A DNA stretch of 64,000 nucleotides from BOG-908 sp964242115. GTDB lineage: Bacteria > Pseudomonadota > Alphaproteobacteria > Acetobacterales > Acetobacteraceae. The stretch covers positions 1 through 64,000 of the forward strand of contig CAXSZX010000020.1 in the NCBI GenBank assembly GCA_964242115.1. The letters are read 5' to 3'. Under the pieces are notes generated by a model, which saw only the letters and a list, made by a program, of their open reading frames with translations, did not search any database and was not told the DNA's origin. Below are positions 26,791 to 35,198 of the stretch, piece after piece. Positions within the stretch are counted from its first letter, which is position 1; each line of letters begins with the position of its first letter. Position numbers and translations under genes: made by a program.

Positions 26791-27480
26791 ATGGCCAGGG
26801 CGAAGACGACGACGGGACTTGGGCGTAAGACAGGCCCTGCAGCATCGGCCAAGGGCCGGGTGGAAAAGACGCTGGCGGGGCTTGCGCCCCAACCGGACGG
26901 CCCGGCTGGCGCAGAGGAGCCCTCCGAGGGTCTGCTTACCGGCCAGTTGCTGATCGCCATGCCGACGATGAACACGCCGCATTTCAGCCAGGCTGTCATC
27001 TACATCTGCGCCCACACGCCGGACGGGGCCATGGGCATCGTGCTGAACCGGCCGCTGGCCAGTCCCAGTTTTGGCGACCTGCTCGAGCAGCTTGACGTGA
27101 CACCGGTGCCGCCGGTGCGTCAGATCGACCTCTACCGTGGCGGCCCGGTAGATGCGGCGCGCGGCTTCGTGCTGCACACCGCGGACTGGACCGGCGACGG
27201 CAGCCTGATGGTGGACCCGCAGGTTGCGCTGACCGCCAGCCTCGACGTGCTGAAGGCGATTGCCGACGGTGGCGGCCCGCAGCGCGGTTTCCTCGCGCTA
27301 GGCTACGCAGGTTGGGGACCCGGCCAACTCGACCGCGAGATGATGCAGAACGCCTGGCTGTCCGCGCCGGCCAGCGTGGACATCGTGTTCGACACCGAGC
27401 ACGAGACGAAGTGGCACCGCGCGATGGCGATTTTAAAGGTGAATCCTATCCTGCTGTCTGGGACGGCGGGGCACGCCTAA
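26791..27480 (+). CDS. yqgE: YqgE/AlgH family protein
   Basis: A 229-residue protein of the UPF0301 family. Core: GQLLIAMPTMNTPHFSQAVI, YICAHTPDGAMGIVLNRPL, LYRGGPVDAARGFVLHT and FLALGYAGWGPGQLDREM, all diagnostic. The biochemical role of YqgE is unresolved. The N-terminus is about 45 residues longer than usual and rich in Lys, Gly and Ala, so the true start may lie downstream of the ATG chosen here (26791, preceded by GGACGA). Its stop codon TAA begins the next repeat. Confidence 0.9.
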   Translation: MARAKTTTGLGRKTGPAASAKGRVEKTLAGLAPQPDGPAGAEEPSEGLLTGQLLIAMPTMNTPHFSQAVIYICAHTPDGAMGIVLNRPLASPSFGDLLEQLDVTPVPPVRQIDLYRGGPVDAARGFVLHTADWTGDGSLMVDPQVALTASLDVLKAIADGGGPQRGFLALGYAGWGPGQLDREMMQNAWLSAPASVDIVFDTEHETKWHRAMAILKVNPILLSGTAGHA

Positions 27481-27618
27481 GAAAGCAAGCAGTTCTTTTT
27501 TGAAAAAACGAACCAAAAAACTTTTGACTCTGCTGTCGCGCGCTTGCCGGAATGGTTCGCGACAGCCGCGATAAAGCTTTTTGCTTCTTTTTCTCGAAAA
27601 AGAAGGCCTTGCTTCCTT
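27478..27618. repeat. family A composite palindrome, mosaic arms
   Basis: Left arm of the GCAGTTC...GAACC subtype, right arm of the GAAGGCC...GCTTC subtype. Core GCTGTCGCGCGC and GTTCGCGACAGC pair as a stem around a short loop. The left edge contains the yqgE stop codon. Confidence 0.88.
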
Positions 27619-27649
27619 CCTGCCGGCGCCCCGTGATACCGCAACGTGT

Positions 27650-30433
27650 ATGAGCCAGACTCTCGACCACTTCGTCCGGCAACACGCGGCAGACCGGCCC
27701 GACAAGGTGTTTTGGCGGCAAGTTTCCGGCCAAACCGTAACTGAGACGAGCTTCGCCGCCTTTCACCTCGCGTGCCTGTCCTACGCCAACCGCTACCGAG
27801 CCCTGGGTCTGTGCCCGGGCGAGATCGTGCTGATCTTCCTGCCGCAGCAGGTTGCCGGCGTGGCTGCTTTCTTTGGCGCCATGCTGGCCGGCGTGGTGCC
27901 ATCCTTCATGCCGTGTCCCTCCGCAAAGCAGCAGGCGGCACACTACTGGCCGGCGCACAAGGCGTTGATGGCGCGGATCGGGCCGGCGCTTCTGGTGACC
28001 GACGCTGCGCATGCCGGGCAGATGCAACACCACGGCATCGTCGGCCGAGCCGGCATCCTGACCATCGACGCGGTCGGCGAGGACCACAGCGCGCTGCCCG
28101 AAGGTGCGGACCCCGACGCGGTGGCGCTGCTGCAGCACAGCTCCGGCACCACCTCGCTGAAGAAGGGCGTGGCGCTGTCGCACCACGCAATCCTGCGCCA
28201 GGTGAACTCGTACGCGCGCCGGCTCGGCATGGGCGCGGACGACAACGTCGTCTCCTGGCTGCCGGTCTACCACGACATGGGCCTGATCGCGGCGACGGTG
28301 ATGCCGCTGATACTGGGCCAGACGGTCACCTGCCTGAGCCCCTTCGAGTGGGTGGCCCGGCCTGCCAGCCTGCTCGAAGCGCTGGACCAGCACCGCGGCC
28401 ACTTCACCTGGCTGCCGAACTTCGCCTTCGAACACCTGGTGCGCAGCGTGCCGAACGACTGCAAGGCCGACCTGTCCGGCGTGCGCGCGTTTGTCGACTG
28501 CTCCGAGCCGTGCCGTGCGGACACGTTCGAGCGGTTCGTCCAGCGGTTCGCGGGCAATGGCCTGCGGCGCGAGCAGCTGCAGGTGTGCTACGCCATGGCG
28601 GAAACCGTGTTCGCGGTGACCCAGACCGAGGTGGATGCACCACCCGTCGCGATCGAGGTGGACGCGGCCGAGCTCTACGGCACCGGGCGTGCGGTGCCGC
28701 CCGCGCCGGGCAGCGCTTCGGTCCGCCTGCTGAGCAACGGTGCGCCGCTCGACGGCATGTCGGTGCGGATCCAGGAGGCCGGGCGTGACCTCCCCGACGG
28801 CCACGCCGGCCAGATTATGCTGAGCGGCAGCTACCTGTTCTACGGCTACTTCAACGACAAGCAGACCACGGCAAAGCGGCTGGCCGGCGGGGTCTACGAC
28901 ACGCGCGACCGCGGCTTCCTGCTGGACGGCAACCTCTACGTGCTCGGCCGCACGGACGACCTGCTGATCGTCAACGGCCGCAACCTGCACGCCCACGAGG
29001 TCGAAGCGATCGTGGCCGCAGTGCCGGCGCTCAAGGCCGGCCGCGCGGTGGCCTTCGGCGCCCTCAGCCCGGCTGCGGGATCGGACGAGCTGGTGGTAGT
29101 GGCCGAGCGCGACCCCGGCGCGGTCTCCCCGGGCGCGCGCCACTTGGCCAGGCGCGTCCGCACCCTGGTCTACGAGCAGACCAACATCGAGGTGAAGGCC
29201 TGCCGCATCGTCGAGCCCGGCTGGCTGGTGAAGACCACCAGCGGCAAGATCAGCCGCCAGGCCAACCGGGCGAAGTACCTGGCCGAAGCGGCGGCCGCGG
29301 TGCCGGACGCGGCGGTGGCCGACGACCCTGCCCTGCCCGTCTTGCAACGCCTGGCCGTGGTGATCGCCAACGCGTTCGGCTACCCGGCGATGGACGTCCG
29401 GCGCGAGACGGTGGCCGACGACGTGGAGGGGTGGGATTCGCTCTCCCACGCGTCGCTGATCCTGCGCGTGGAACAGTGCTTCGGCATACGCTTCGCCGAC
29501 GCGGAAATATTCGGCTTCGCCGACGTCGGCGCGCTGGCCGACCGGGTGGACCAGCTGCTGCGCGCGGGACCCGCCGCCGGTGCGGCCGCGGACCGGCTTA
29601 TCTTCAAGAATGAGGCTGCCACCATCGTGCGGCTGGGCGGCGGCGACGGGCCCGACGTCATCGTTTTCGCCGGCAAGGAAACAATCCCCGGCGACATGGA
29701 CATGGCGTCGTTCTCGTCGATCTTCGCCGGTTTCAACGACGGACAGTCGGCGCAGTATTATGTCACCGACAAGGTGATGGACTTCTACATCAGCTGTTTC
29801 GATGACGTGGTGCGCGAGATCAACACGCGGTCCGACAGGCCGAAAATCCTGTTCGGCAACAGCATGGGCGGCTACGCGGCGCTGCGCTTCGCCACCCGGC
29901 TGACCAACGTGACCTCCGTGCTGGCTTTGGTGCCGCACGCCGTGGCGCCGGCCTACGCCGCGCGCGGCAAGCCGGGCGTGGCGCGCAACGAGCTGCCGGT
30001 CCGGCTGGTGCCGGGCGTGCACTACTGCGTCCTCTACGGCACCGACGGCGATTTTCGCGCGCATGAGGCCATATGCGGCCTGGCGCAGGCGCACGGTCAG
30101 GCGGAGGTGGTGGTGGTGCCGAACTGCGGCCACAACCTGGTGCGTTACGTCCACCGCCACAAAATGCTGCGCGAGATGGTAGCGGCCACGTTGCAGCCGG
30201 ACACGATGGCGCGCGAGGTCAGGCGCATCGTCTCCCGCATCAAGCCCAACTGGCACGATCCCGACTGGCTTGAACACAAGTTCCGCCAGGCATCGCCGGA
30301 CGGACGGCTCACGCTGGACCAGGCCAAGGGCCAGTTGCCGGTGGTCCTGCGCAATTTCGCGGTGCTGGATCCGCACGGTCGGGGGTACGTGACGTTGGAC
30401 GAGGTGTTGGAGAAGCGCCTGCATTTGGCTTGA
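27650..30433 (+). CDS. acyl-AMP ligase / ACP / alpha-beta hydrolase / EF-hand fusion
   Basis: A 927-residue protein with four parts. (1) Residues 1-560: adenylating enzyme of the fatty-acyl-AMP ligase kind, with LLQHSSGTTSLKKGV near 160, VCYAMAETVFAV near 315, GRTDDLLIVNGRNLH near 432 and KTTSGKISRQANR near 529. (2) Residues 570-650: acyl-carrier domain, with the phosphopantetheine Ser in EGWDSLSHASLI near 595. (3) Residues 665-840: alpha/beta-hydrolase-like domain with GNSMGGYAALR (nucleophile elbow near 737), LYGTDGDFRAHE and NCGHNLVRY (catalytic His). (4) Residues 865-927: EF-hand-like loops SPDGRLTLDQ and DPHGRGYVTLDEV. The product would load an acyl chain onto its own carrier and could release it by hydrolysis or transfer. 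Monocistronic, with repeats on both sides. Confidence 0.85.
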   Translation: MSQTLDHFVRQHAADRPDKVFWRQVSGQTVTETSFAAFHLACLSYANRYRALGLCPGEIVLIFLPQQVAGVAAFFGAMLAGVVPSFMPCPSAKQQAAHYWPAHKALMARIGPALLVTDAAHAGQMQHHGIVGRAGILTIDAVGEDHSALPEGADPDAVALLQHSSGTTSLKKGVALSHHAILRQVNSYARRLGMGADDNVVSWLPVYHDMGLIAATVMPLILGQTVTCLSPFEWVARPASLLEALDQHRGHFTWLPNFAFEHLVRSVPNDCKADLSGVRAFVDCSEPCRADTFERFVQRFAGNGLRREQLQVCYAMAETVFAVTQTEVDAPPVAIEVDAAELYGTGRAVPPAPGSASVRLLSNGAPLDGMSVRIQEAGRDLPDGHAGQIMLSGSYLFYGYFNDKQTTAKRLAGGVYDTRDRGFLLDGNLYVLGRTDDLLIVNGRNLHAHEVEAIVAAVPALKAGRAVAFGALSPAAGSDELVVVAERDPGAVSPGARHLARRVRTLVYEQTNIEVKACRIVEPGWLVKTTSGKISRQANRAKYLAEAAAAVPDAAVADDPALPVLQRLAVVIANAFGYPAMDVRRETVADDVEGWDSLSHASLILRVEQCFGIRFADAEIFGFADVGALADRVDQLLRAGPAAGAAADRLIFKNEAATIVRLGGGDGPDVIVFAGKETIPGDMDMASFSSIFAGFNDGQSAQYYVTDKVMDFYISCFDDVVREINTRSDRPKILFGNSMGGYAALRFATRLTNVTSVLALVPHAVAPAYAARGKPGVARNELPVRLVPGVHYCVLYGTDGDFRAHEAICGLAQAHGQAEVVVVPNCGHNLVRYVHRHKMLREMVAATLQPDTMAREVRRIVSRIKPNWHDPDWLEHKFRQASPDGRLTLDQAKGQLPVVLRNFAVLDPHGRGYVTLDEVLEKRLHLA

Positions 30434-30578
30434 AGGAAGCGGGCAAGCGGTTCTTTTGAAAAAAAAACCACAAAACTTTCGTTTCCTTGAGTACACGCTG
30501 CGGGAGAGTTCGCGACAGCAGGACGAAAAGTCTTTTGCTTTTTTTCTTCAGAAAAGCAGGCCTTGCTTTCCTGAAATC
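30430..30578. repeat. family A composite palindrome
   Basis: Begins two bases before the stop codon region of the fusion gene (GAAGGAAGCGGGCAAGCGG) and ends with AAAGCAGGCCTTGCTTTCC, 15 bases before the yjbQ start. Confidence 0.82.
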
Positions 30579-30593
30579 CAAGAGAACAAGCCC

Positions 30594-31013
30594 ATGCGCC
30601 AAGCGACCGAGACGCTGGACATCAACACCCGCCATCGCGGCCTCGTGGACATTACCGCACACGCCGAAGCGTTTCTCGAACGCACCGGCCTGCAGGCCGG
30701 GCTGCTGACGCTGTGGTGCCGCCACACCTCGGCCTCGTTGCTGGTCCAGGAGAACACCGATCCCGACGTGCGGCGGGACATCGAGTCGTTCTTCTCTCGC
30801 ATCGCCCCGGAGGGCCGCGGGCTATACGTCCACGATGCCGAGGGCCCCGACGACATGCCGGCACACATCCGCGCCGCGCTGACGCAAACCCAGCTCAGCG
30901 TGCCCGTCCTGGACGGCAGGATGGTGCTCGGCACCTGGCAGGCCATCTACCTCCACGAGCACCGGAGCAGCCCGCATCGCCGCCAGGTCGTCCTCCACAT
31001 CCTCGGCGAGTGA
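30594..31013 (+). CDS. yjbQ: YjbQ family (secondary thiamine-phosphate synthase-like) protein
   Basis: A 139-residue protein of UPF0047/YjbQ. Signature: LLTLWCRHTSASLLVQENTD followed by DPDVRRDIESFF, PDDMPAHIRAALTQTQLS and the end motif GTWQAIYLHEHR. E. coli YjbQ has weak thiamine-phosphate synthase activity; its physiological role is not settled. A trimeric cytosolic protein is expected. The ATG at 30594 comes directly after the repeat, whose right arm therefore forms part of the leader. Confidence 0.92.
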   Translation: MRQATETLDINTRHRGLVDITAHAEAFLERTGLQAGLLTLWCRHTSASLLVQENTDPDVRRDIESFFSRIAPEGRGLYVHDAEGPDDMPAHIRAALTQTQLSVPVLDGRMVLGTWQAIYLHEHRSSPHRRQVVLHILGE

Positions 31014-31144
31014 TATCGCCTCACCCGCCGCCGCATGGCATAGGAACCCCCGGCTTTTCCGTCGGGAAACTGCTTGCCTAGCGCCCCGGCCCGCCCGATA
31101 GAACCGCGGGGCGTCAAAACGGGGCGTGGCTGTTGGACAGGGTG

Positions 31145-32020
31145 ATGCGGATTGCCGGCGCCAGCATCGGCGTCGGACTCGTCGTGCTCGCACTAAAGGC
31201 GGCGGCCTGGCTGGTGACGGGCAGTGCCGCCTTCTACTCGGACGCGCTGGAGACGGTGGTCAACGTTGCCGCCTCCGGTATCGCCTTCGGCGCACTCCGT
31301 TTCGCCGCCATGCCGGCCGACCACAACCACCCGTACGGCCACGACAAGGCCGAGTTCGTCGCGGCCGTCATCGAGGGCGTGCTGATCGTCGTGGCCGCCG
31401 TCAGCATCCTGCAGCACGCCTGGGGCGCCTGGCGCCACCCGCACGTTTTTACCGCGCCAGCCCTGGGCGCGGTCCTCAACCTGGCCGCCACCGTGGTGAA
31501 CGCTGGCTGGGCCGGGGTGCTGTTCCGCGCCGCGCGCCAGGTTCGCTCGCCGGCCCTGCGCGGCGACGCACGCCATCTGATGGGCGACGTCGTCACCTCC
31601 TGCGGCGTGCTGGCCGGCGTGGGACTGGTGCTGCTCACCGGCATCCTGCGCCTGGACGCTGCCATCGGTGCGGCCACCGCCGTCTACGTGCTCTGGTCAG
31701 GCGTGCACCTGATCGGCGAGTCGATGGGCGGGCTGATGGACATGGCGCCCGACGACGGAACCGTCGAACGCATCGAACGCGTGCTGGTGACCCACGGCGC
31801 CGGCGCCATCGAGGTGCACGACATCCGCGCCCGCCAGGCCGGCCGCGCCACCTTCGTACAATTTCACCTGGTGGTTCCGGGCGCAATGCAGGTTGATGAG
31901 GCACACGCGATTTGCGACCGGATCGAGGGAGCATTGCAGCAGGACATGAAGCACCTGGTGGTCAACATCCATGTGGAGCCGGAGCACAAAGCTAAGCACG
32001 ATGGGGCTTTGGCGCTTTAA
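31145..32020 (+). CDS. cation diffusion facilitator family transporter
   Basis: A 291-residue CDF exporter with about six transmembrane helices and a C-terminal cytoplasmic domain. AFYSDALETVVNVAASG is the first metal-site helix (here E-x3-N rather than H/D-x3-D), DHNHPYGHDKAEFVAAVIEG the His-rich loop, and RGDARHLMGDVVTS the second site helix (H-x3-D). The C-terminal part (VEVHDIRARQAG...VVNIHVEP) is the dimerising domain. Substrate is probably Zn, Fe or Mn, not decidable here. The start is ATG 31145; GTG 31142 and TTG 31133 are alternatives. The next gene overlaps its end. Confidence 0.88.
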   Translation: MRIAGASIGVGLVVLALKAAAWLVTGSAAFYSDALETVVNVAASGIAFGALRFAAMPADHNHPYGHDKAEFVAAVIEGVLIVVAAVSILQHAWGAWRHPHVFTAPALGAVLNLAATVVNAGWAGVLFRAARQVRSPALRGDARHLMGDVVTSCGVLAGVGLVLLTGILRLDAAIGAATAVYVLWSGVHLIGESMGGLMDMAPDDGTVERIERVLVTHGAGAIEVHDIRARQAGRATFVQFHLVVPGAMQVDEAHAICDRIEGALQQDMKHLVVNIHVEPEHKAKHDGALAL

Positions 32021-32801
32021 GGAAGCAAGGCCTTCTTTTTTGAAAAAAAGAAGCAAAAAACTTTTGCTCCTGGCGCTGGGGCTGAGTTTCGGCGCGCCTT
32101 GCTACGCGCGTCGGGTGGTTTCGCTCAATTTGTGCACTGACCAGATGGCGGTGTTGCTGGCGCCTGAACAGATCGTTGGGCTGGAACCGCTGGCGCGCGA
32201 TCCGGCGTTGTCGTTCGTCGCACCACAGGCGGCACGCTTGCCGCGTGTGCGCGCGGACGCCGAGGCGGTGCTGGCGCTCAAGCCGGACCTCGTTCTGGCC
32301 GGCACCTACGGCGCGCAAACCACCGTCGCACTGCTGCGCGCCCGCGGCCTCCGCGTGGCCCAGTTCGCCGACCCGACCGACTTCGCCCAGGTTGCCGGAC
32401 AGGTGACGCAAGTGGCATCCCTGCTCGGCAAGCAGCAGGACGGCGCGCGCATGGTGGCCGACATGTGGCGGCGTCTCACCGCCGTGCCGAGGCGCCACGC
32501 CACCGCGGTGCTCTGGCAGGCCGGCGGCTGGAGCGCCGGTCCCGGCAGTTTCGGCGACGCCGTGCTGCGCGCGGCCGGCCTGACCAACCTCGGCACCGGC
32601 GGCCGCATGGGGCTGGAGGCACTGCTCGCCGCCCGCCCGGACCTGCTGGTCACCGAGCAGGCCGCACGCTTCCCCTCGCTGGCCACCGACCTCGCCTGGC
32701 ACCCGGCACTGCGCGCCATCAGGCGCGCTGTCGTGCCCTCGCCGCTGCTGGTGTGCGAGGGACCGTTCAGCGCGGGGGCCGTCGAAGCGCTGGCGCGGTG
32801 A
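32001..32801 (+). CDS. periplasmic substrate-binding protein, BtuF/TroA type
   Basis: The mature part (VVSLNLCTDQMAVLLAPEQI, FVAPQAARLPRV, VLALKPDLVLAGTY, WQAGGWSAGPGSFGDAVLRA) matches binding proteins of cobalamin, haem or siderophore importers. The signal peptide reads KKRSKKLLLLALGLSFGAP with a CYA cleavage site, and its KKRSKKLLL part is encoded by a family A repeat arm. Start: ATG 32001, which overlaps the CDF gene by 20 bases and has a poor ribosome site, or TTG 32040 inside the repeat, which has AAGG at 9 bases. No lipobox, so probably soluble in the periplasm. The permease gene overlaps its stop by four bases. Confidence 0.85.
   Translation: MGLWRFKEARPSFLKKRSKKLLLLALGLSFGAPCYARRVVSLNLCTDQMAVLLAPEQIVGLEPLARDPALSFVAPQAARLPRVRADAEAVLALKPDLVLAGTYGAQTTVALLRARGLRVAQFADPTDFAQVAGQVTQVASLLGKQQDGARMVADMWRRLTAVPRRHATAVLWQAGGWSAGPGSFGDAVLRAAGLTNLGTGGRMGLEALLAARPDLLVTEQAARFPSLATDLAWHPALRAIRRAVVPSPLLVCEGPFSAGAVEALAR
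32022..32072. repeat. family A left arm, embedded in a coding sequence
   Basis: AAGCAAGGCCTTCTTTTTTG and its hairpin partner AAAAAAAGAAGC with AAAAAACTTTTGC. It begins 2 bases after the CDF stop codon and is read in frame as the basic part and start of the hydrophobic core of the next protein's signal peptide. No right arm is present. Confidence 0.85.
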
Positions 32802-33727
32802 AATGGCTGTGGATTGCGGCGGCGCTGCTCTGCGCTGCCTCGCTGCTGGTGGGCGCAACCGGCTTCGGTGTGCCCGACGCGCTGGTGCTCTGGCAGATAC
32901 GGCTTCCCCGCACCGCGCTGGCGGCATTGGTCGGTGCCGGCCTCGGCATCTCGGGTGCGGTGCTGCAGGGCGCGCTGCGCAACCCGCTGGCCGATCCTGG
33001 GCTGCTTGGCATCGGCGGGTGCGCGGCAGTGGGTGCAGTGCTGGTGTTCTACTGGGGCGTCTCTGCCGCCTTCGCACCCGCTTTGCCGCTGGGCGCGCTG
33101 CTGGGCGCCGGAGTGGGCTGCGCGGTGCTGCTGGGCTCTCTGGGGCGTGGCGTCTCGGCGGCCGCGCTGATCCTGGGCGGCGTGGCGCTGTCGGCGTTTG
33201 CCTCCGCGTTTCTCGCCCTTGCGCTGTCCCTCGCACCCAACCCGTTCGCCCTGACGGAGATCACCTTCTGGCTGATGGGCGGGCTGGAAGACCGCTCCCT
33301 CCTGCATTTGGCGATGGCGGTGCCGCCAATCCTCCTCGGCGTCGCGGTGCTGCTGCGGCTGGGACGCCGGCTGGACGGACTGAGCCTGGGTGAAGCCACC
33401 GCCGCCAGCCTCGGCGTGCCGGTGGGCGCGACCCTGCGCTGGGCCGCGCTCGGCGTCAGCCTGGCTGTGGGAGGCGGCGCGGCGGTGGCAGGCGGCATCG
33501 GGTTCGTGGGGCTCGTCGTGCCGCATCTGCTGCGCCCCCGGTTCGGCGCCCGGCCGGGCGCGCTGCTGTGGCCGAGCCTAGCCGCCGGCGCGGTGCTGCT
33601 GCTGGCGGCCGACGTGCTGGCGCGCGCGCTGCCGCTGCTGCTGCCATTGCAAGGCGAGCCCAGGCTGGGCGTGCTGACCGCGTTGCTGGGGGCTCCGTTC
33701 CTGGTGCGGATTGCGCGAAGTGTGTGA
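32798..33727 (+). CDS. FecCD/BtuC-type ABC transporter permease
   Basis: A 309-residue inner-membrane permease with about eight to ten helices. Family motifs: IRLPRTALAALVGAGLGISG, LQGALRNPLADPGLLGIGG near residue 50-65, FWLMGGLEDRS, and the cytoplasmic coupling sequence GGGAAVAGGIGFVGLVVPHL followed by RPRFG near residue 240. The GTG start overlaps the binding-protein stop (GTGA), so the two are translationally coupled. It transports cobalamin, haem or an iron-siderophore; the sequence does not decide which. Confidence 0.92.
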   Translation: MKWLWIAAALLCAASLLVGATGFGVPDALVLWQIRLPRTALAALVGAGLGISGAVLQGALRNPLADPGLLGIGGCAAVGAVLVFYWGVSAAFAPALPLGALLGAGVGCAVLLGSLGRGVSAAALILGGVALSAFASAFLALALSLAPNPFALTEITFWLMGGLEDRSLLHLAMAVPPILLGVAVLLRLGRRLDGLSLGEATAASLGVPVGATLRWAALGVSLAVGGGAAVAGGIGFVGLVVPHLLRPRFGARPGALLWPSLAAGAVLLLAADVLARALPLLLPLQGEPRLGVLTALLGAPFLVRIARSV

Positions 33728-33737
33728 GACAAGGACA

Positions 33738-33878
33738 AGGCAAGCAGTTCCTTTTTGAGAAAAAGAACTAAAAAACTCTTGTCTCCTAGGGCGCGTGCTG
33801 CAGAAGCCTCCGCGACAGCAGGAACAAAAGTTTTTTGCTGCTTTTTTTCAAAAAAGCAGGCCTTTTTCGCTTCCTTCG
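33738..33878. repeat. family A palindrome inside an ABC transporter operon
   Basis: Separates the permease from the ATPase gene of the same importer. Left arm AAGCAGTTCCTTTTTGAG type, right arm AAAAAAGCAGGCC type, core GGCGCGTGCTGCAG and CTCCGCGACAGCAGG. If it terminates transcription strongly the ATPase would need its own promoter. Confidence 0.85.
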
Positions 33879-33911
33879 CAATGGCGCCGGCGACCACCGT
33901 CACCCACGCAG

Positions 33912-34610
33912 ATGATCGCACTTACCAACTTCTCCGCTGACCTGTCCGGCCACCGCGTTCTACACGACCTAACGTTTGTCGCGGGTGTCGGCGAGTTCGT
34001 GGCGATCTGCGGCCCGAACGGTGCCGGCAAGACGACGATGTTGCGCGGCTTGGCCGGCTTGTTGCCGGGCGGCCGAACAGAGCCGTGCCGCATCGCCTAC
34101 ATGGAGCAAGGCGCGCGCAGCGTATGGGGGTTGACCGTTCTCGAGTTGGCCGCGCTCGGCCGCATTCCGTGGCACGATGCGGACAGCGGCGCGGTCAGCA
34201 GAGCATTGCGCCTGTGTGGCGTGACAGCGCTGGCGCACCGCCGGGTGGACCAGCTCTCCGGCGGCCAGGCACGCCGCGCCATGCTGGCGCGTGCTCTGGC
34301 CACCGACGCGCCGGTGCTGCTGCTGGACGAACCGGTGGCCGACCTGGATCCGCGTGCCGCGCACGAGGTGATGAGCCTGCTCGCAAGTCTCGCGCAGCAG
34401 GGACGCTGTGTAGTGGCGGTGCTGCATGCGGTGGAGCTCGCCGTCGCATATGCGACGCGTATGGTCTTGCTGAACGAGGGGCACATCGTCGCCGATGGCG
34501 CCCCCGCTGACGTGTTGCCGGCTGCAGCACGCTGTTTCGGCATGACCCTGGGTACTGACGCTGCCGCACGTTTGCTGCGGCCTGTATGTGGACATTCTCG
34601 GGCGGACTAG
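33912..34610 (+). CDS. ABC transporter ATPase, BtuD/FhuC type
   Basis: A 232-residue ATPase. Walker A GPNGAGKTT (near residue 34), Q-loop in YMEQGARS, signature LSGGQARRAMLARAL, Walker B VLLLDEPVADLDP and switch His in AVLHAVELA. Together with the two upstream genes it forms a complete importer for a cobalamin-like or iron-chelate substrate. The ATG at 33912 comes 34 bases after the intervening repeat. No cobalamin riboswitch or Fur box was recognised near the operon. Confidence 0.92.
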   Translation: MIALTNFSADLSGHRVLHDLTFVAGVGEFVAICGPNGAGKTTMLRGLAGLLPGGRTEPCRIAYMEQGARSVWGLTVLELAALGRIPWHDADSGAVSRALRLCGVTALAHRRVDQLSGGQARRAMLARALATDAPVLLLDEPVADLDPRAAHEVMSLLASLAQQGRCVVAVLHAVELAVAYATRMVLLNEGHIVADGAPADVLPAAARCFGMTLGTDAAARLLRPVCGHSRAD

Positions 34611-34724
34611 CCACACACTTACAAGGGCCGGCGATACTTACGCGCGTTGAACAGAGACTGCGCAATCAAAAGTGCGCGTTGTATGCTATATCAGCTTCTC
34701 GCGATGTCGCGTTTTTAGAGAGGC

Positions 34725-34866
34725 GAAAAAGCAAGGCGTGCTTTGTTGCAAAAAAAGCAGCAAGAAACTTTTGGTCCTGCTCTCGCGGAGACTTCTGCAG
34801 CGCGCTTGCCTGGAAACAGAAGTTTTTTTGGTTCTTTTCTTTGAGGCCGGCTTGTTGTTCTTTATG
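34725..34866. repeat. family A composite palindrome, diverged
   Basis: Left arm AAAGCAAGGCGTGCTTTG with AAAAAAAGCAGCAAG; right arm AGAAGTTTTTTTGGTTC followed by altered sequence where the second hairpin partner should be. Confidence 0.7.
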
Positions 34867-34984
34867 CCGGTCCAGTGCTTGGCACCGTTGGTGGGTTACC
34901 AGCAGTCCGAAGTGTCGGCCTCTCAACAGGTAAGCCCAGCAGTCATTTCTCGAGTAGAGGAACCAGGAAGCTCTCGGTCTCGAG

Positions 34985-35066
34985 GGCGCGGGTTGCAGAA
35001 AACTCCGCGACAGCGGAACGAAAGTTTTTTGCTGCTTTTCAAAAAAGCAGGCCTTGCTTGCTTACC
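34985..35066. repeat. family A, right arm
   Basis: CTCCGCGACAGCGG, then GAAAGTTTTTTGCTGCTTTT and AAAAAAGCAGGCCTTGC. Related in detail to the right arm at 33820-33868. Confidence 0.7.
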
Positions 35067-35198
35067 AAGCGCCGAGGGTAAAACTCAGGATCGGAGGTGA
35101 CTTACCTATTTGCAGTAGTTGCGAACGCGGCGAGTCGGCATTTGTGTTCCTGAACCGCCCAACTTGCCACACGGCCGCGCGCACGGCAGGCTGACGCC

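Larger units (their letters stand above)
34611..35198. other. non-coding gap with repeat arms
   Basis: 588 bases without a supported gene. They contain a complete family A copy (34725-34866) and a lone right arm (34985-35066). The remaining parts, 34867-34984 and 35067-35198, show nothing I recognise. Confidence 0.6.

Noticed and set aside
27446..30496. 1016-residue open frame antisense to the acyl-AMP ligase fusion
   Set aside because: It is the GC-rich shadow of the real gene, has no recognisable domains and begins in a repeat.
31014..31144. Cobalamin riboswitch ahead of the CDF/BtuF-type genes
   Set aside because: I could not find a B12-box or the paired stems; the GGGAAACTGCTTGCC stretch looks more like a worn family A end.
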